Below are positions 34,272 through 46,071 of a stretch of DNA of 64,000 nt, one piece after another. A model generated the notes under the pieces. That model did not search any database. It was not told where the DNA came from and was given only the letters and a program-made list of their open reading frames with translations. The stretch is from Sanderia malayensis (Eukaryota; Cnidaria; Scyphozoa; Semaeostomeae; Pelagiidae), in contig RQOL01000658.1 in the NCBI GenBank assembly GCA_013076295.1, forward strand, positions 4,471,836-4,535,835. The letters are read 5' to 3'. The stretch's first letter is position 1. Each line of letters starts with the position of its first letter. The position numbers and the translations under genes were made by a program.

Positions 34272-37200
34272 GTCAATGGAAGGTAAACTGGTGCATTTAT
34301 CAGATTCAAATGTTGCTTTTGTAATTACAAATTCTAATGTGAGGCACGAGTTAACTGGAGGGGAATATTCAGCAAGAAGGGAACAATGCAATGAAGCAGC
34401 AAAATTACTTCGAAAGAAAAGTTTAAGAGACGTCACTTTTGAAGAACTACTTGGTAAAACTCCTTATATTTCTTGCTTAGTTTTTTAACAAACACCTCTT
34501 TTTTGCATGAACTTGTTTCCTGTCTGATAAAACCAGAAATCTTATACTGTCTTATAAATGCCATAGTTTCAGTACTGGAGCTTTCTTAATTCCAGGGGCA
34601 CAATGCTCCAGAGAGGTCAAAGAGGCTAACCCACCCTCATCCGTGTTATATTGGTGCAACATTTGAGGAGTTCTTTCACTTAAGGACTTGTTTTACGAAA
34701 ATGTCCTTTGCAGTTTCCTATAAAATGTTGCTTATGAAGCAATGTGCTGTGATGATATTTTATGTTGCTCTGTCCAATGATGGCTGAGAGTTCTGAAGTT
34801 TTAGAATGACATTACCTTAATGATTAACTTTCTTTGACCTTAATGATTAACATCTTTTGACAGACGGCGAGAATTATTATAAAATTTATGGATAGTTTAA
34901 TGTAATAGGTCTATAATCCGTTATTATTATAACTTGTTTGGGATGACGTATAAGTCATTTGAAAATGAGGTGCTGCATAGAAACGAGAAAGCTAATGATC
35001 CAACATTGATCGATTATCCGTTTTGAGCGCTGAAATATTCACCGCGTACGGCAATTTAGGCGAAAAGTATATTAGAAAAGGCCAAGAGCATTTGAGACGC
35101 TTTCAAATGTCCTCTGACATAATTGTGAAAGTATCTGCTTTTGCTTTCATTTAGGCCATTTTCTTTTCATTCATTCTCATTCATTTTTCAAGGGTTCAAA
35201 GATTCAATGAGCGCCGAAATATTTCAGAGAGCCCACCATGTTGTAACTGAGATCGACCGAGTTTTAGAAGGAGCGGAAGCCTTCAGTAACGGGGATTACG
35301 AACTCTTCGGCAAATTAATGATTGAAAGTCATCACTCACTGAGGTAAAATTTCATTCAAAGCTCTAGCTTAATGTTTAATGCGCATATACTTTAATCGGA
35401 GAAAGTTTCGCGGGAAGAAACTTTCGCGAGGCGAAAAAAACGCGAAATTTCTAGAATTAACTTTCGCGTTTTAGGCAAAATCGGACATTTTGCGAAAGTA
35501 AACTTTCGCGAATTCCAAGTCTGAACAGAAGCTTTAAACAGAAACCTTGAAGTAGTTTTTATTCAAAGTGAAACTTTTCATAAATTTCGCGAATTTCCAA
35601 TTTTGAAATTTTTATCAAGAATAAACTTTCGCGAATTTCATATTTTAGAAAGTTTCGCGCAATAAACTTTCGCGAATTTTGGCCAAAAACGCGAAAATCG
35701 CGAAAGTTTCTTCCCGCGAAAGTTTCTCCGATTAAAGTACCGCCCCCCCCCCCATTTTAGAACCCAAAGCTACAAATTGAATAAGCCATCGAATGCCTTC
35801 TGTGAAGTTAAAGCCATTCAACAATTTCAATAACAAAAACGCCTGCTATGCCGTCAAAGATCCCGCCAGGTTGCGAAAACGTGTTATTTAGGTTTGTTGC
35901 TTTTCATGGTTTTTCAAATTCAACAATGCGGCGTATTCGAGTAGTTATGGTATACTAATTTGTTTTGTGATGCCGTAAGATGGGAGCATGGAGGCAAAGT
36001 CTTTAAAGTCTCACTCTGAATTCTTTTCAGGGCTTTTTAATACTTGTCTACTTTTATGATGACCTGGCGATAAAGATTTTTTATTGCAAGTATAAATTAT
36101 TAATTTATACTTCGAATAAAAATTGTATATTATATATATATTAATATCATATTAAATATGATATTAATATATGATGTTAATTGGCTACTTGTTACAGGTT
36201 CAGGCAAGGGCGTAGGTACATGGGTGCGTAGGGACGTCCCCCTCACCAGCATTTGTCGGAAAATTTTACAATCTTTCGGATGTTCTTTTCTTCGATAATT
36301 ACTCGGCTTTCCTCTTGGTAGAGTCTGTCTTTCACGGCACAGCTGTTTGTTTTGGCTTTACTCAAAATTAAATTTTTATAAGTGTACTGTGACTTTCGCT
36401 CACAAATGAAATAATAGGCGACACATGTGGTGCAAATAATTCGAAAGCAATGGAGTGTCTCATTACAACAGTGACATAGTCTCATCAATGTCAATGTTCT
36501 ACTTTTAAACTGCTCAGGATATGTAGAGTACGAACGAGCGAGGTGGCTTGCTGTTTGAAAGAAGTATAACGGGTGTTTTTCCGTCACTGCGAGAGATGGG
36601 TGGGTAAATCCAGGTGTAGTGACGCGCAAGGTTAGTTAAGACTAAATAGGGCTGATGTATTATCATTCCGCGTATTATCATCTCTAGGGCCCAGGACTAT
36701 TGCCGCAAAAATACATAGGGGCGCTGAAGCGGTTTAATTATCTACCTCTTGTTCCGATGGAATAAACATCTAATGACAATAGTTAATTGCACCAGAGGAA
36801 AATCACATCCAAGGGCCTTGCTGGCTTATATGATCCGGGCTGGCTTGGGTAGCTGGAACAATTTGAACGACCGACCATAGACAGCTGGGACAGTTAAACG
36901 ATACCCGGGCCGTCCTACTGATGGCAGACTGATGGTGAGATTTCTGTCCCTCAGGCTGGTCCAGCACACATATAAACTGAATTTGATAAACAATATACTT
37001 TTCACCATGATTTTTGATAAATATTGGATCTCGCTTAAATGGGCTGTCCCGTTTACGTCTACCCGGGACAGCCTAATAACTCATATACACAGCAAAAATA
37101 AGCACGAGCGGGTGAAATTAAGGGCACCACTAATTATGCAAGTCACCTTAGTGTAAGTCCAGTCTTAGATTTTGAAGATGGAAATAGAGTGTTGTCCAGA

Positions 37201-38076
37201 AAGATAGATGAGCATCCTGAAAGCCCGAAAGGACAAGGGCCTGAAACGACGACATGAGTGGGTTTCTTTTTGCCAATTCAAAACATTGAAAACAACCTCT
37301 TATTTGCTGAGCTTGATGTGTTACGATCAATGGAAGAGGATCAACTTTAACGAGTTTTCATGAAGTTGGAAGATTTGCTCAGGAAAGCGAAAGATTTTGC
37401 CGCCATCGACATTCTCTATAGTTTTCCTTTTACTTCTCCCGTATCGGTTGCAAAGAATGAACGTATTTAGAAGAGACTTGAAAACGTTGGATCTCTAACT
37501 GAAACAACATGTCCAGAAAATGAAGTAAAGCCTGGTCCACCTTCCATTCCATTTTCCAGTTCTTTTAGAAGACAACAATCTAATGTAGCGGACACATTAG
37601 CCAGATAACCAGAGGACTTTATCGACTGTCTGAATAAGGATGACCGCTTGCGCGCTTCATCGCACTCTGTACCAAACAATTTGTTACTTATGGTTTTTTC
37701 CTATTGTTTATTCTAGAGATGATTATGAAGTAAGCTGTGATGAGTTAGATGAATTAGTTGAGCTTGCCACGAGCGTAAATGGTGTTTATGGTTCACGAAT
37801 GACTGGTGGAGGTTTTGGGGGTTGTACAATAACCTTGGTGGACAGCAATAAAGTTGAACCTCTCGTCAAGCACATCAAGGTTTTGATTCGTTATAAATAC
37901 CTATTTTATACACAATTTTACGCAACCTAATAACCTAATAGACTTCATCAAGGACCAAATGGGATTGATTAAAAAATTAGTGATTTTTCCTTTTCATCTT
38001 TCCATAGGAGAATTATGAAAAGGCAGTGACATTTATATCATCTCCGGCTGATGGTGCAAGGATTCTCGAGTTGTAG
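34272..38076 (+). CDS. GALK1: Galactokinase, C-terminal four exons (5' part lost at gap)
   Basis: Catalyses ATP-dependent phosphorylation of galactose, the first Leloir step. Exons: 34272-34453, 35193-35343, 37717-37879, 38008-38076 (TAG). Phases join exactly. Recognisable blocks are [53 protein letters not shown], the GHMP-kinase motif [16 protein letters not shown], and [11 protein letters not shown] at the C-terminus, each close to human GALK1. The N-terminal substrate-binding and ATP-loop exons are missing, and nothing in 33825-34271 encodes them. The 35344-37716 intron carries a MITE and other repeats. Confidence 0.9.
35390..35737. mobile_element. MITE with TTTCGCG-rich TIRs, TA duplication
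   Basis: The ends are inverted copies starting CTTTAATCGGAGAAAGTTTC over 40 bp, flanked by TA. The interior is filled with 'aactttcgcg' repeats in both directions. Inside a GALK1 intron; followed by a C10 run at 35744. Confidence 0.88.
35740..37716. other. Long GALK1 intron remainder, repeat-derived but unidentified
   Basis: Contains an AT palindrome around 36116-36180 and a 128-codon minus-strand open frame (36243-36629) that I do not recognise and that lacks a good coding signature. The stretch 37380-37640 has scattered open frames without motifs. Confidence 0.4.
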
Positions 38077-39235
38077 GCCAAATGTTCCTTTTTTGTTTTA
38101 ATATATAATATGCTTTAATAATTGATTTAGCCAATCGAATAATCTGGATTGTTGAATTGTTACAATTTAAAATAATGCACCAAAGGTCTATAGTTCCATT
38201 TTAGCTTTATTCACTGACTCATTCTAATTCACTGGGATTTCCCTTTAAGTTTGTGTGATAAATTTACTACACTTTTCGACCAATGCAATTTTTGTTTCGT
38301 CTGAACCGTGGTCTTGCTTTTGATTATACACAAAGTCATACTTTACTCTAAGGCGGCAATTTTCCATGCAATTTTTTTGAATAAGAAGCAGGTATAAATA
38401 TCTGTCTTTATTTCTCTATTTTAGATTTTATTCAGTTTGTATTTACGTTTAGAATTGGTCCACATATTTTAGTGCCATCATTATATTAGCCCCAGCGATA
38501 TTGTTGATCTATAAGACATTGCTTTAAAAATGACAACTTCAAATTTTATTTTAAATTCTCGTGCTTCAGGCACATGAAGTGAAATTGATCAAAAGAACAC
38601 CTGTTAATTTAGGCTTGCTGTTGGGTAGACATTTTTGCAGGTCAAAATAATGCTTTAAGTTCATATGAAATCGAGGCTCACAAATGAAATTTATGTATGA
38701 CAAGAAGTTTAAGCTAGCTTTGATACAAATACAATATATAATTTCACATGAAAGTGGCTACATATCAACTTGATGTTTTGAGCTTGTCCGCTGACCACCT
38801 TAATCTCCGTCACTGCACCATCCATCCACCAATACAGGGGAGAGTTGGAATTCCATGTTGTCTGGGCCTCTACTTGTTCTTTATTGGGGATCTTTGGAAG
38901 GAGTGGCGTAAAGCTTTCGTTTTTGATGCACGAGCTCTATGCGGAAATCTCGAGAGGAGAGAGAGAGAGAGAGAGAGTACGCCAAATAATGATCACACCG
39001 AACTATATGCCAAAATTCAACTAAAAAGATCAGAATTGGGAAGGTTCTCTAGAATTTCGCGCAGATTATTTTAAAACTGTATGTGGTACTTTTGAAATTA
39101 CAACATTTTGTTTAATGCATGTAAATTTTTAACCTTGCTAACTATTTATATTCCTGCTCAATACAAAACAATTTATGTAGTGTGTGATACATATCTGGAT
39201 ACCAGTATCAAAGCTGGGGAGCGTCAGGCAAGAGG
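38077..39235. other. Intergenic region after GALK1
   Basis: AT-rich, with a short GA repeat near 38955-38980. No supported gene; a polyadenylation site is expected near its start but not pinpointed. Confidence 0.4.
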
Positions 39236-39277
39236 TTGTAAGTGAGAGGTATGTGTTAACCTACCTCTCACTTACAA
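39236..39277. repeat. 16-bp stem hairpin
   Basis: Arms 39236-39251 and 39262-39277 are perfect reverse complements; it lies at the left edge of the interrupted ORF. Confidence 0.88.
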
Positions 39278-39281
39278 GGGT

Positions 39282-39572
39282 TTGGAGAAATTCGTCTGCA
39301 CGTTTTATGGAAACCAAAAGATCTCATCAGTCAACGAGCTGCGGTATTCGATTTTCTGGCAAAAGTTTGAAAGAGAGAAGAAAATAGTTGACTTGAGCCT
39401 CTTGCCGCCTTGTCAAGCGAATTTGAAGCTTCACATCGTGCGTGCAAATTACGTCACATCGATTTTTAGGAATGCGAATCGCTTAATACTCGACCTAGAA
39501 GACCCATCAAGCAATGGCTCGGATGAGAGAAGCAGAGTGGTGTGGAGCGGAATTTGTTACCCCGATGATGTT
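39282..39572 (+). pseudogene. Left half of an uncharacterised repetitive-family ORF, split by BEL/Pao
   Basis: Encodes ..FVCTFYGNQK...VNELRY...VDLSLLPPCQANLKLHIVRANYVTSIFR... . I recognise the LPPC...L..H..RANY...I pattern from many invertebrate uncharacterised proteins that occur in high copy number, probably transposon-linked. Function unknown. The frame is cut at 39572 by the BEL/Pao LTR, whose own sequence supplies a false C-terminus. The other half resumes at 49606. Confidence 0.65.
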
Positions 39573-40027
39573 TGTTGCGGAATATATCCTGCTCTGATTC
39601 TTTAGTTCGAAAGAACTTAGCCTTGAGTTTCAGAGTCCACTACTGAGAAACACACACACATGTCGTTTCGTAATTTTCTCAATTCTCAATACAATCTCTT
39701 CTAAATTTTACAAAACCAATTTACTTAAAGATATCAAAAGGAAATTACGTGATTATTGTTAATTGAAATTGTCCAATAGGAGTAAACTAGGAAGAGTTTA
39801 CCCATGAAAAACAAGTTAGTCATTTCCCTAACCTCGTCTTGTATTAGAGGCTATCACGTAAATGCTACAATGTATAACAATAGGAAGAAAAAATACATGA
39901 CTAATAAAGCATGCCGTACCTGTAGGCAAACTATGAATGAAATAAGTAGTTAAATGAATATGAAAGTAAAAAACAACAGCATGCGCTGTGCGGCACTGCG
40001 CAAGGTCTTGAAGCCATATTCGCAACA
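39573..40027 (-). repeat. BEL/Pao 3' LTR
   Basis: 455 bp. Differs from the other LTR by a single extra base near 39897 that I could see. Confidence 0.92.
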
Positions 40028-40043
40028 CTCCCCCCTCCTTGAC

Positions 40044-40685
40044 TCACCCTGAGTCAAGCATAAGCCTGGACTTCCAGCGTGAATCCCTTGCGGCCGCCCT
40101 GGTGGGACGTCCCTCTCCGAGGCCCTTGCCCACGTCACTCCTCTCATTCTCTTTGTCCTTCACTTCTCCGTCGGCAACCGCACTCTCTAGCAAATAGAGT
40201 TTCTGAACCGGTCTGCTGAGAACCTCATACTTACCCTTATTTACCTTACGCATCTTAGCACCTCTTGTCACTCCATCTTTACCTTTAATCAAGTCTTCAA
40301 TGACTCCAACCTTCCATTTTCCTCTCTTCGCGTTGTCTTCCTCAATCAGCACGACATCTCCTTGTCTTATCTGGACTTCTTTCTGTCCTCCTGATCTATG
40401 TCGTTCCCGTAAACCTGCAAGATATTCCCTTTTCCACCTGTTCCAAAAATGGGTTAGCTTACGGGTTAGATAATCAAATCGTCTGGAAAGGCTGTTCTGT
40501 TCATCATCTGGATTCATACTAATCTCATACTGCTCTGACAGTGTTGCTAATCTACGTCCGAATATTAAATGCGATGGCGTTAATACCTGCTCTCCCAGCT
40601 CATCGTACTGATACGTAAGAGGTCTGGAATTTAACGTACTCTCAATCTCTACTAACACTGTCTGTAACTCATCAAATGAAGCTTT
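40044..40685 (-). pseudogene. BEL/Pao integrase C-terminal part (other frame)
   Basis: Resumes with FDELQTVLVEIESTLNSRPL and continues through TPSHLIFGRRL to a basic tail typical of Pao integrases. Together with the preceding entry it would make one protein; the break inactivates this copy if real. Confidence 0.85.
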
Positions 40686-43600
40686 GCATTTCCTAATACC
40701 TTTCTGAGACATCTCTTTACAAGTCCTACCATACGCTCAAATTGACCTCCCCACCATGGTGATCTCTCCAAGTTGAATTTCCAGGTTATCTGTTTCAATT
40801 CAAGATATTCAGCAATCCGTTGATCTTCCCACAACTTCTTTAACAATGCAGCTGTAGACTTGAATGTCTTGGCATTATCGGACACAATTAATGTTGGTGT
40901 TCCTCTTCTGGAACAGAATCGTCTTAAACAGTTAATAAATGTTGAGGTGATCAAGTCACTGACCAACTCTAAGTGCAATGCTCTTGTCAAGCAGCATGAA
41001 AACAATGCAATATAACATTTCTTCATCTCTCCATTCTCCTTGTAATATAGTGGCCCTGCAAAATCAACTCCTACGCTAGAAAAGGGTGGGGCTTCCTGTA
41101 CCCTAAAATCTGGCAGTGAGGCTGAAGGCGGATTTGGATATGATTTCCCTTCATGTTTTCTACAAACAAAACAATCCCTAATAGTCTTCTTCACAAATTG
41201 TCTGCCTCTAGGAATCCAAAATCTAGATCTAACTTCGGCCAGTGTAGATCTTACCTTGCAATGATGCACCTTTACATGCCTATCCAACACAACTAGCCTG
41301 GAGAATGCACTATCCTGTGGTAGAATTATTGGAAACCTTGCTTCCATTCCCAAATCTGCATTCTCCAGTCTTCCCTGGCAAATGAGTATTCCATTATTTT
41401 CCTTAATCCCAAGATTCATGCAGGTCTTATAGAAATCATCTTTTCCTTTCAAGATTCTCTGAGCATCCTTGATCCAAAGCATTTCTGCTTGTTTGATTTC
41501 ATCTGCTTCAATGTTACCTCGCTTGATTGGCTGATTGGTTCTTTTGTTCTTCAAGTTGCTCACAAACCTTTTCACATAAGCTGTCACTCTAAGCAGTTTA
41601 CGTAAAGAGCTGATTCTACCAATGTCAATGATGTTACTCACCGCGTTTGACATCTCCGCTGCTACACTCAGAACATTTGCCCTTTTCTTCTCTTCTTCTA
41701 CATCATCCGATTCGGATATATGCATACTCTTTGGCCATTTGTCCTCTCCTTGTTTCAGCCACTGTGGTCCTTCCCACCATGTTGTACTCTCTTGAAGCTG
41801 ACTAGCACTTACTCCTCTTGACCCTATGTCTGCTGGATTTTCTAAACCACTGACATGTCCCCAATCTCCTTTACTTGAAATAGTCAGAATCTCATTAACT
41901 CTGTGTTGGACAAACTGCTTCCAGTGCCCAGAATTAAATATCCAATACAATGCAGTCTTACTGTCCAACCAATACTTAATCTTATCTATTTTCACTTGTG
42001 GACTCAAAGCATTTTGAACTGTATTCATCAATGTGGCCAAAATTCTTGCTGACATTAACTCTAATCTAGGTATGATGAGACTCTTTAATGGTGCTACTCT
42101 GGTCTTAGAACACAGTAGTTGACTAAACATACCTTCTGCAGTTTCATAAACAAGGTAGACTACTGCACAGTAAGCCTTTTTACTTGCGTCACCAAACCCA
42201 TGCAACTGACATGTCAGAATTTCCGACTCGCTTTGCCTATACACACATCTTGGAATGCTTATGGTTTGCACTTTAACTAAATCTCCCAACCATGTGTTCC
42301 ACAAGTCTACCTTACTTCCTGGCAGTGGATCATCCCAGTCTAATTTGTCTACACATAATTCCTGGAACAAGATCTTTGCTGTCACTGCTACTGGACTTAC
42401 TACTCCTAATGGGTCAAATAGTGAAGCTAAAGTGCTTAATATGCTTCGTTTCGATGGGCTGCTACCATTATGTGACAATTTGTCAAGTTCGAACTGAAAT
42501 TGGTCTTTCTGCATGTCCCAAGCTATTCCTAACACCTTAGTTCTTCTACCTGATTCCTTGATCTCGCCTAACTTTTCCTTTGCGTAAGACAAACTACAAT
42601 TACCACTCTCATCTCCTTCTACCTCTGCTATTTTCTGGCTAACTTCTTCATTATTGGTCTTCCATTTACGCAAACGAAATCCTCCTTCCTGCATTCGAGT
42701 CCTTGCTTTCTCTAGTGTTGAAATTACTTCCTTCGTATTCCTTCCTCCTGTCACCAAATCGTCTACATAAAATGACTGCACTAACTTTGACACAAAGTCT
42801 GGGTCTTCCGCCACATAGGTTTCAATGTGGTGTCTCAAGACTGCATTCAAAAGAAAAGGTGAGGAATTCACTCCAAACACAACTCGGTTAAACCGATACA
42901 CAACTAACTCTGGTTCCTCTGCATTACAATCGTCAACCCATAAAAATCTTAAAAAATCTCTATCTTTAGGATCAATCTCAATATTCAAAAATGCCTTTTC
43001 TATGTCTCCAACTAATGCAACCTTGTTTTCCCTAAACCTCAAAAGAATCTCAAATATCAACGGGGTAAGTGGTGGACCAACATGCAGGCAATCATTGAGT
43101 GATGTGCCTGTCTTCTTCGACTTACATGAAGCATCAAACACTATTCTAACTTTGGTTGTTTCTGCTTCTTCCCTCACAACTGCCTGATGAGCCAAATAAT
43201 GTACTTTGTTCTCAGTTTTCTCAAGTTTCATCACTCTTTCGATAATCCCAGTTGTACATTGTTCTGTGATGATTTCATCATACTTCTGCAGGGTGTGAGG
43301 GTCCTTTTTCAACTTTCTAAGTTGGCTCTTGAGTCTCATTAAACTGATATCATAATTCGTGGGTAATCCACTGTGCCCAACCTTCCATGGAAGGCCTACT
43401 CTATACCGCTCTCCTGTAAACTCGATGTTATCTACAAGACTCTGGTGAACTTCGTTTTGTTCCCGAATACCTAGACTGTCTAAATCCCACAATGTGTGGA
43501 CACTGTCTTCTAACTTCTGCTTATCTGATTTACTAAAGGCTGACACAAAATTAACATTAGTATTGATATTCAAATCCATCTTACCAATCTCCAGTGGTCC

Positions 43601-43687
43601 AGACATCACCCAACCAAGTGTTGTTTTGACTGCTATGGGCTCCTGTGGCCCCCCTCGTATTGTTTCCCCTTTCTGTGAAACTGCCAT
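40652..43687 (-). pseudogene. BEL/Pao RT-RNase H-integrase
   Basis: 1,011 codons. GWVMSGP at the start is the usual post-protease block; the RT palm reads SFYVDDLVTGG. RNase H is followed by the integrase zinc site (H..H..CFVCRKHEG) and core (VGVDFAGP, VSDNAKTF, PWWGGQFER). The frame breaks near 40685-40712, before the integrase C-terminus, by about one base. Confidence 0.9.
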
Positions 43688-43689
43688 AA

Positions 43690-44071
43690 GTAATTTGCAC
43701 CAATCAAAACATCAATTTCTAATTCTTCGTCTGTTGAGACATCTGAGAAACAAACTCTTCGCAAATGGTTATATTTACTCTTAATTGATTCGATCTGCTC
43801 ATTGGCAATACCGGCAATCTCGTTAACCACAAAACACTCCACTTCGACACTCTCCCCTCCATCTAAAGGAGCTAGTTCTATTTTAACGATAGCCCTCATC
43901 TCAACCTCCGACTCTTTCTTTCCAAAAGCCTTGATACCAAGACTCTCTCTTCTGTCTGCTTTTAGCTTTAACCTATCAACAGCCTCGGCACTAATAAAGG
44001 ATTGATGGCTTCCTGTATCGAATAACACTCGAACTCGCTTTTCCTTCTCTCCATTCACATTGAGCCGGGTT
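43690..44071 (-). pseudogene. BEL/Pao aspartic protease
   Basis: RVRVLFDTGSHQSFIS contains the DTGS catalytic triad, and the end LIGANYLW fits the DUF1758/Pao protease. The frame then changes at about 43670-43690, where two extra bases (or one missing) separate it from RT. Confidence 0.85.
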
Positions 44072-45764
44072 GGCTCGGAGCGCAAGAAAATAGGGAAATG
44101 CAAGAAAATGGGGCAAGAAAATAGGGAAATCGAATATATGACTAAAATAGGCCAAAGTAATGCATAAATATATTAGATATTGTGTCTAGTAATTAAATGA
44201 TGCATTTGCAATTAATTTTTCGCCAAAAAAACTAAGTATGAAGTGTTTTTCATACTTTTTGTGCCGATATTTCTTGCGAGAATTAGGCCCTCAAAATATT
44301 CATGAGTGGATATGAAAAATAGGCTGCCAACCGCGCGGAAACGGAAGACAGGAGGAAAATGTGCGCGCGGGAAACGCGGAAGGCTTGAGATGACGTTCAA
44401 GGTGCAAAAATACTTCATAAAACTTTTAGTTCTGCAGTAATCTCTGTCTGATTCGAACTCTATGGGGGAATCCAAATTTGTTCGAATTACAGAAAGTTCG
44501 CATTATACGAGTTTTCATGTAAGTGCCATATTTTACCCCTAGTTACCCCAGTATCTCCGTTTTAGGGCCATCAACTATACTTTGATGACCATTCTTATGG
44601 ACTAAAGGCATTTTAAAGAAGCAAAACAGTTCATTAGTTATTATAATAGAAAAAAAATATATGGATTAAGTCACAACATGGAAAATTGTTTTGCAACACG
44701 TCCATTACTGCCTTTGTCTAAGTGCCCCACAACTTTGTCATCTTTGAGCACACCCACGGCATATTTATCCGTTAGGTTCTCTGGTTGTCTTTTAGCTTCT
44801 AAAGCTTCATTAATTACTGGTCTTCATACACTTTGGTTCACGTGATAACCTTTTACATGAGATAAAACGCTCCAATTTTTGTAAAAATAACTGGCAGTTC
44901 AGCATCGACAGGAATTGCAATTTTGTTTATTGGCCTTAATACCTCCTTTGCATCTTCAATGAACTTGACAGGTTTGGGTACTTTAATTAGTGCCATTGAT
45001 AAAGTTCTACTGATCAGATCTGACTTCTAAAAAATGCCACGCTTAAACAGCGTTGCAAAAATCACTGTCTGGTACCCTTTACAAGTCTCTGTAAGTCAAT
45101 TTGCGCCAATTTGCCTATGAGGCAAGCTTCAATAAGGCTCGCCAGAGGCCATAGCAAAAATAAAGAAGTTATGTCATCAGGTGATAAACTGAAATAAACG
45201 CAAAGTTCGAATTACAGAGGGTTTTTTTCTGACGGGACAAAATAATGGTCGAACTACAGAAAGTTCGAATTACAGAGGTTTTTTATAAGGGTTTGTCAGG
45301 AACTTTTCAAGGGACAACAGAATTTGGTTCGAATTAGTAAAAGTTCGAATTACACGAGTTCGAATTAGACAGAGTTGACTGTATGTATGTTGTATAGAGT
45401 CAAAAAACTTTCAACATAACAAAACAAAATGTCAGCAAGAAAATGAGGCAATGGTAAAAAGTGCACCATTAAAATTATCTAAAATTATCTTCCGTTTCCG
45501 CGCGGTTTGCAGCCTCTTTTCCATATCCACTCATGAATATTTTAAGAGCCTAATTCTCGCAAGAAATATCGGCAGCAAAAAGTATGAAAAACACTTCATA
45601 CTTGGTTTTTTGGCGAAAAATTAATTGCAAATGCATCATTTAATTACTAGACACAATATCTAATATATTTATGCATTACTTTGGCCTATTTTAGTCATAT
45701 ATTCGATTTCCCTATTTTCTTGCCCCATTTTCTTGCATTTCCCTATTTTCTTGCGCTCCGAGCC
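44072..45764. mobile_element. Nested TIR element between gag and protease (1.69 kb, long TIRs)
   Basis: The two ends are inverted copies starting GGCTCGGAGCGCAAGAAAAT and remain similar for roughly 250 bp inward, including 'gcatcatttaattactagac'. I could not fix the target duplication. The centre has an unrelated coding fragment (44670-44900). Confidence 0.85.
44670..44900 (-). pseudogene. HIRAN-like protein fragment inside the nested element
   Basis: The minus strand reads ..SHVKGYHVNQSV*.. then NEALEAKRQPENLTDKYAVG and VLKDDKVVGHLDKG. The D.YAV.V.KD..VVGHL pattern resembles a short HIRAN-like domain common in invertebrate genomes. One in-frame stop and no longer context: a captured or degraded coding piece. 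Confidence 0.5.
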
Positions 45765-46071
45765 ACAACGGTTGTTCACATTTGCCAAGGCTGTCTGCAA
45801 AACCACTCTTGTCCCCGCAAAGGTACTTCCCACCCATGACGTCGCACTCGGATTCAACTGTAAGTCTTTGGCTTGCGCGGGCGCGGGCGCGCTAGCCTCT
45901 AGACCTTGTACTGGACCCACAGCTGCCGCTGCGTTTGGTTTAAATTGCTTGTTACATATAGAGCTATGGTGCCTGCCTTTACAAAACTTACAAAAACTTT
46001 TCGAATAGCATTCAAAGGCCTTATGACCTGAATTGAGACAAATAAAACACTTAGCAAATTTCTTTAGAATA
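45765..46071 (-). pseudogene. BEL/Pao Gag C-terminus with two zinc knuckles
   Basis: CFICLNSGHKAFEC fits CX2CX4HX4C and CKFCKGRHHSSIC is a second knuckle. An Ala/Pro linker and the start of the protease region (SWVGSTFAGTRVVLQTALANV) follow. Interrupted at 45764 by the second nested element. Confidence 0.8.

Noticed and set aside
36243..36629. 128-codon minus-strand frame in a GALK1 intron
   Set aside because: No motif or conserved pattern recognised; flanking sequence looks repeat-derived, so I do not call it a gene.
45733..46008. Plus-strand frame at the nested-element junction
   Set aside because: Antisense to BEL/Pao Gag zinc-knuckle sequence and partly inside a TIR.
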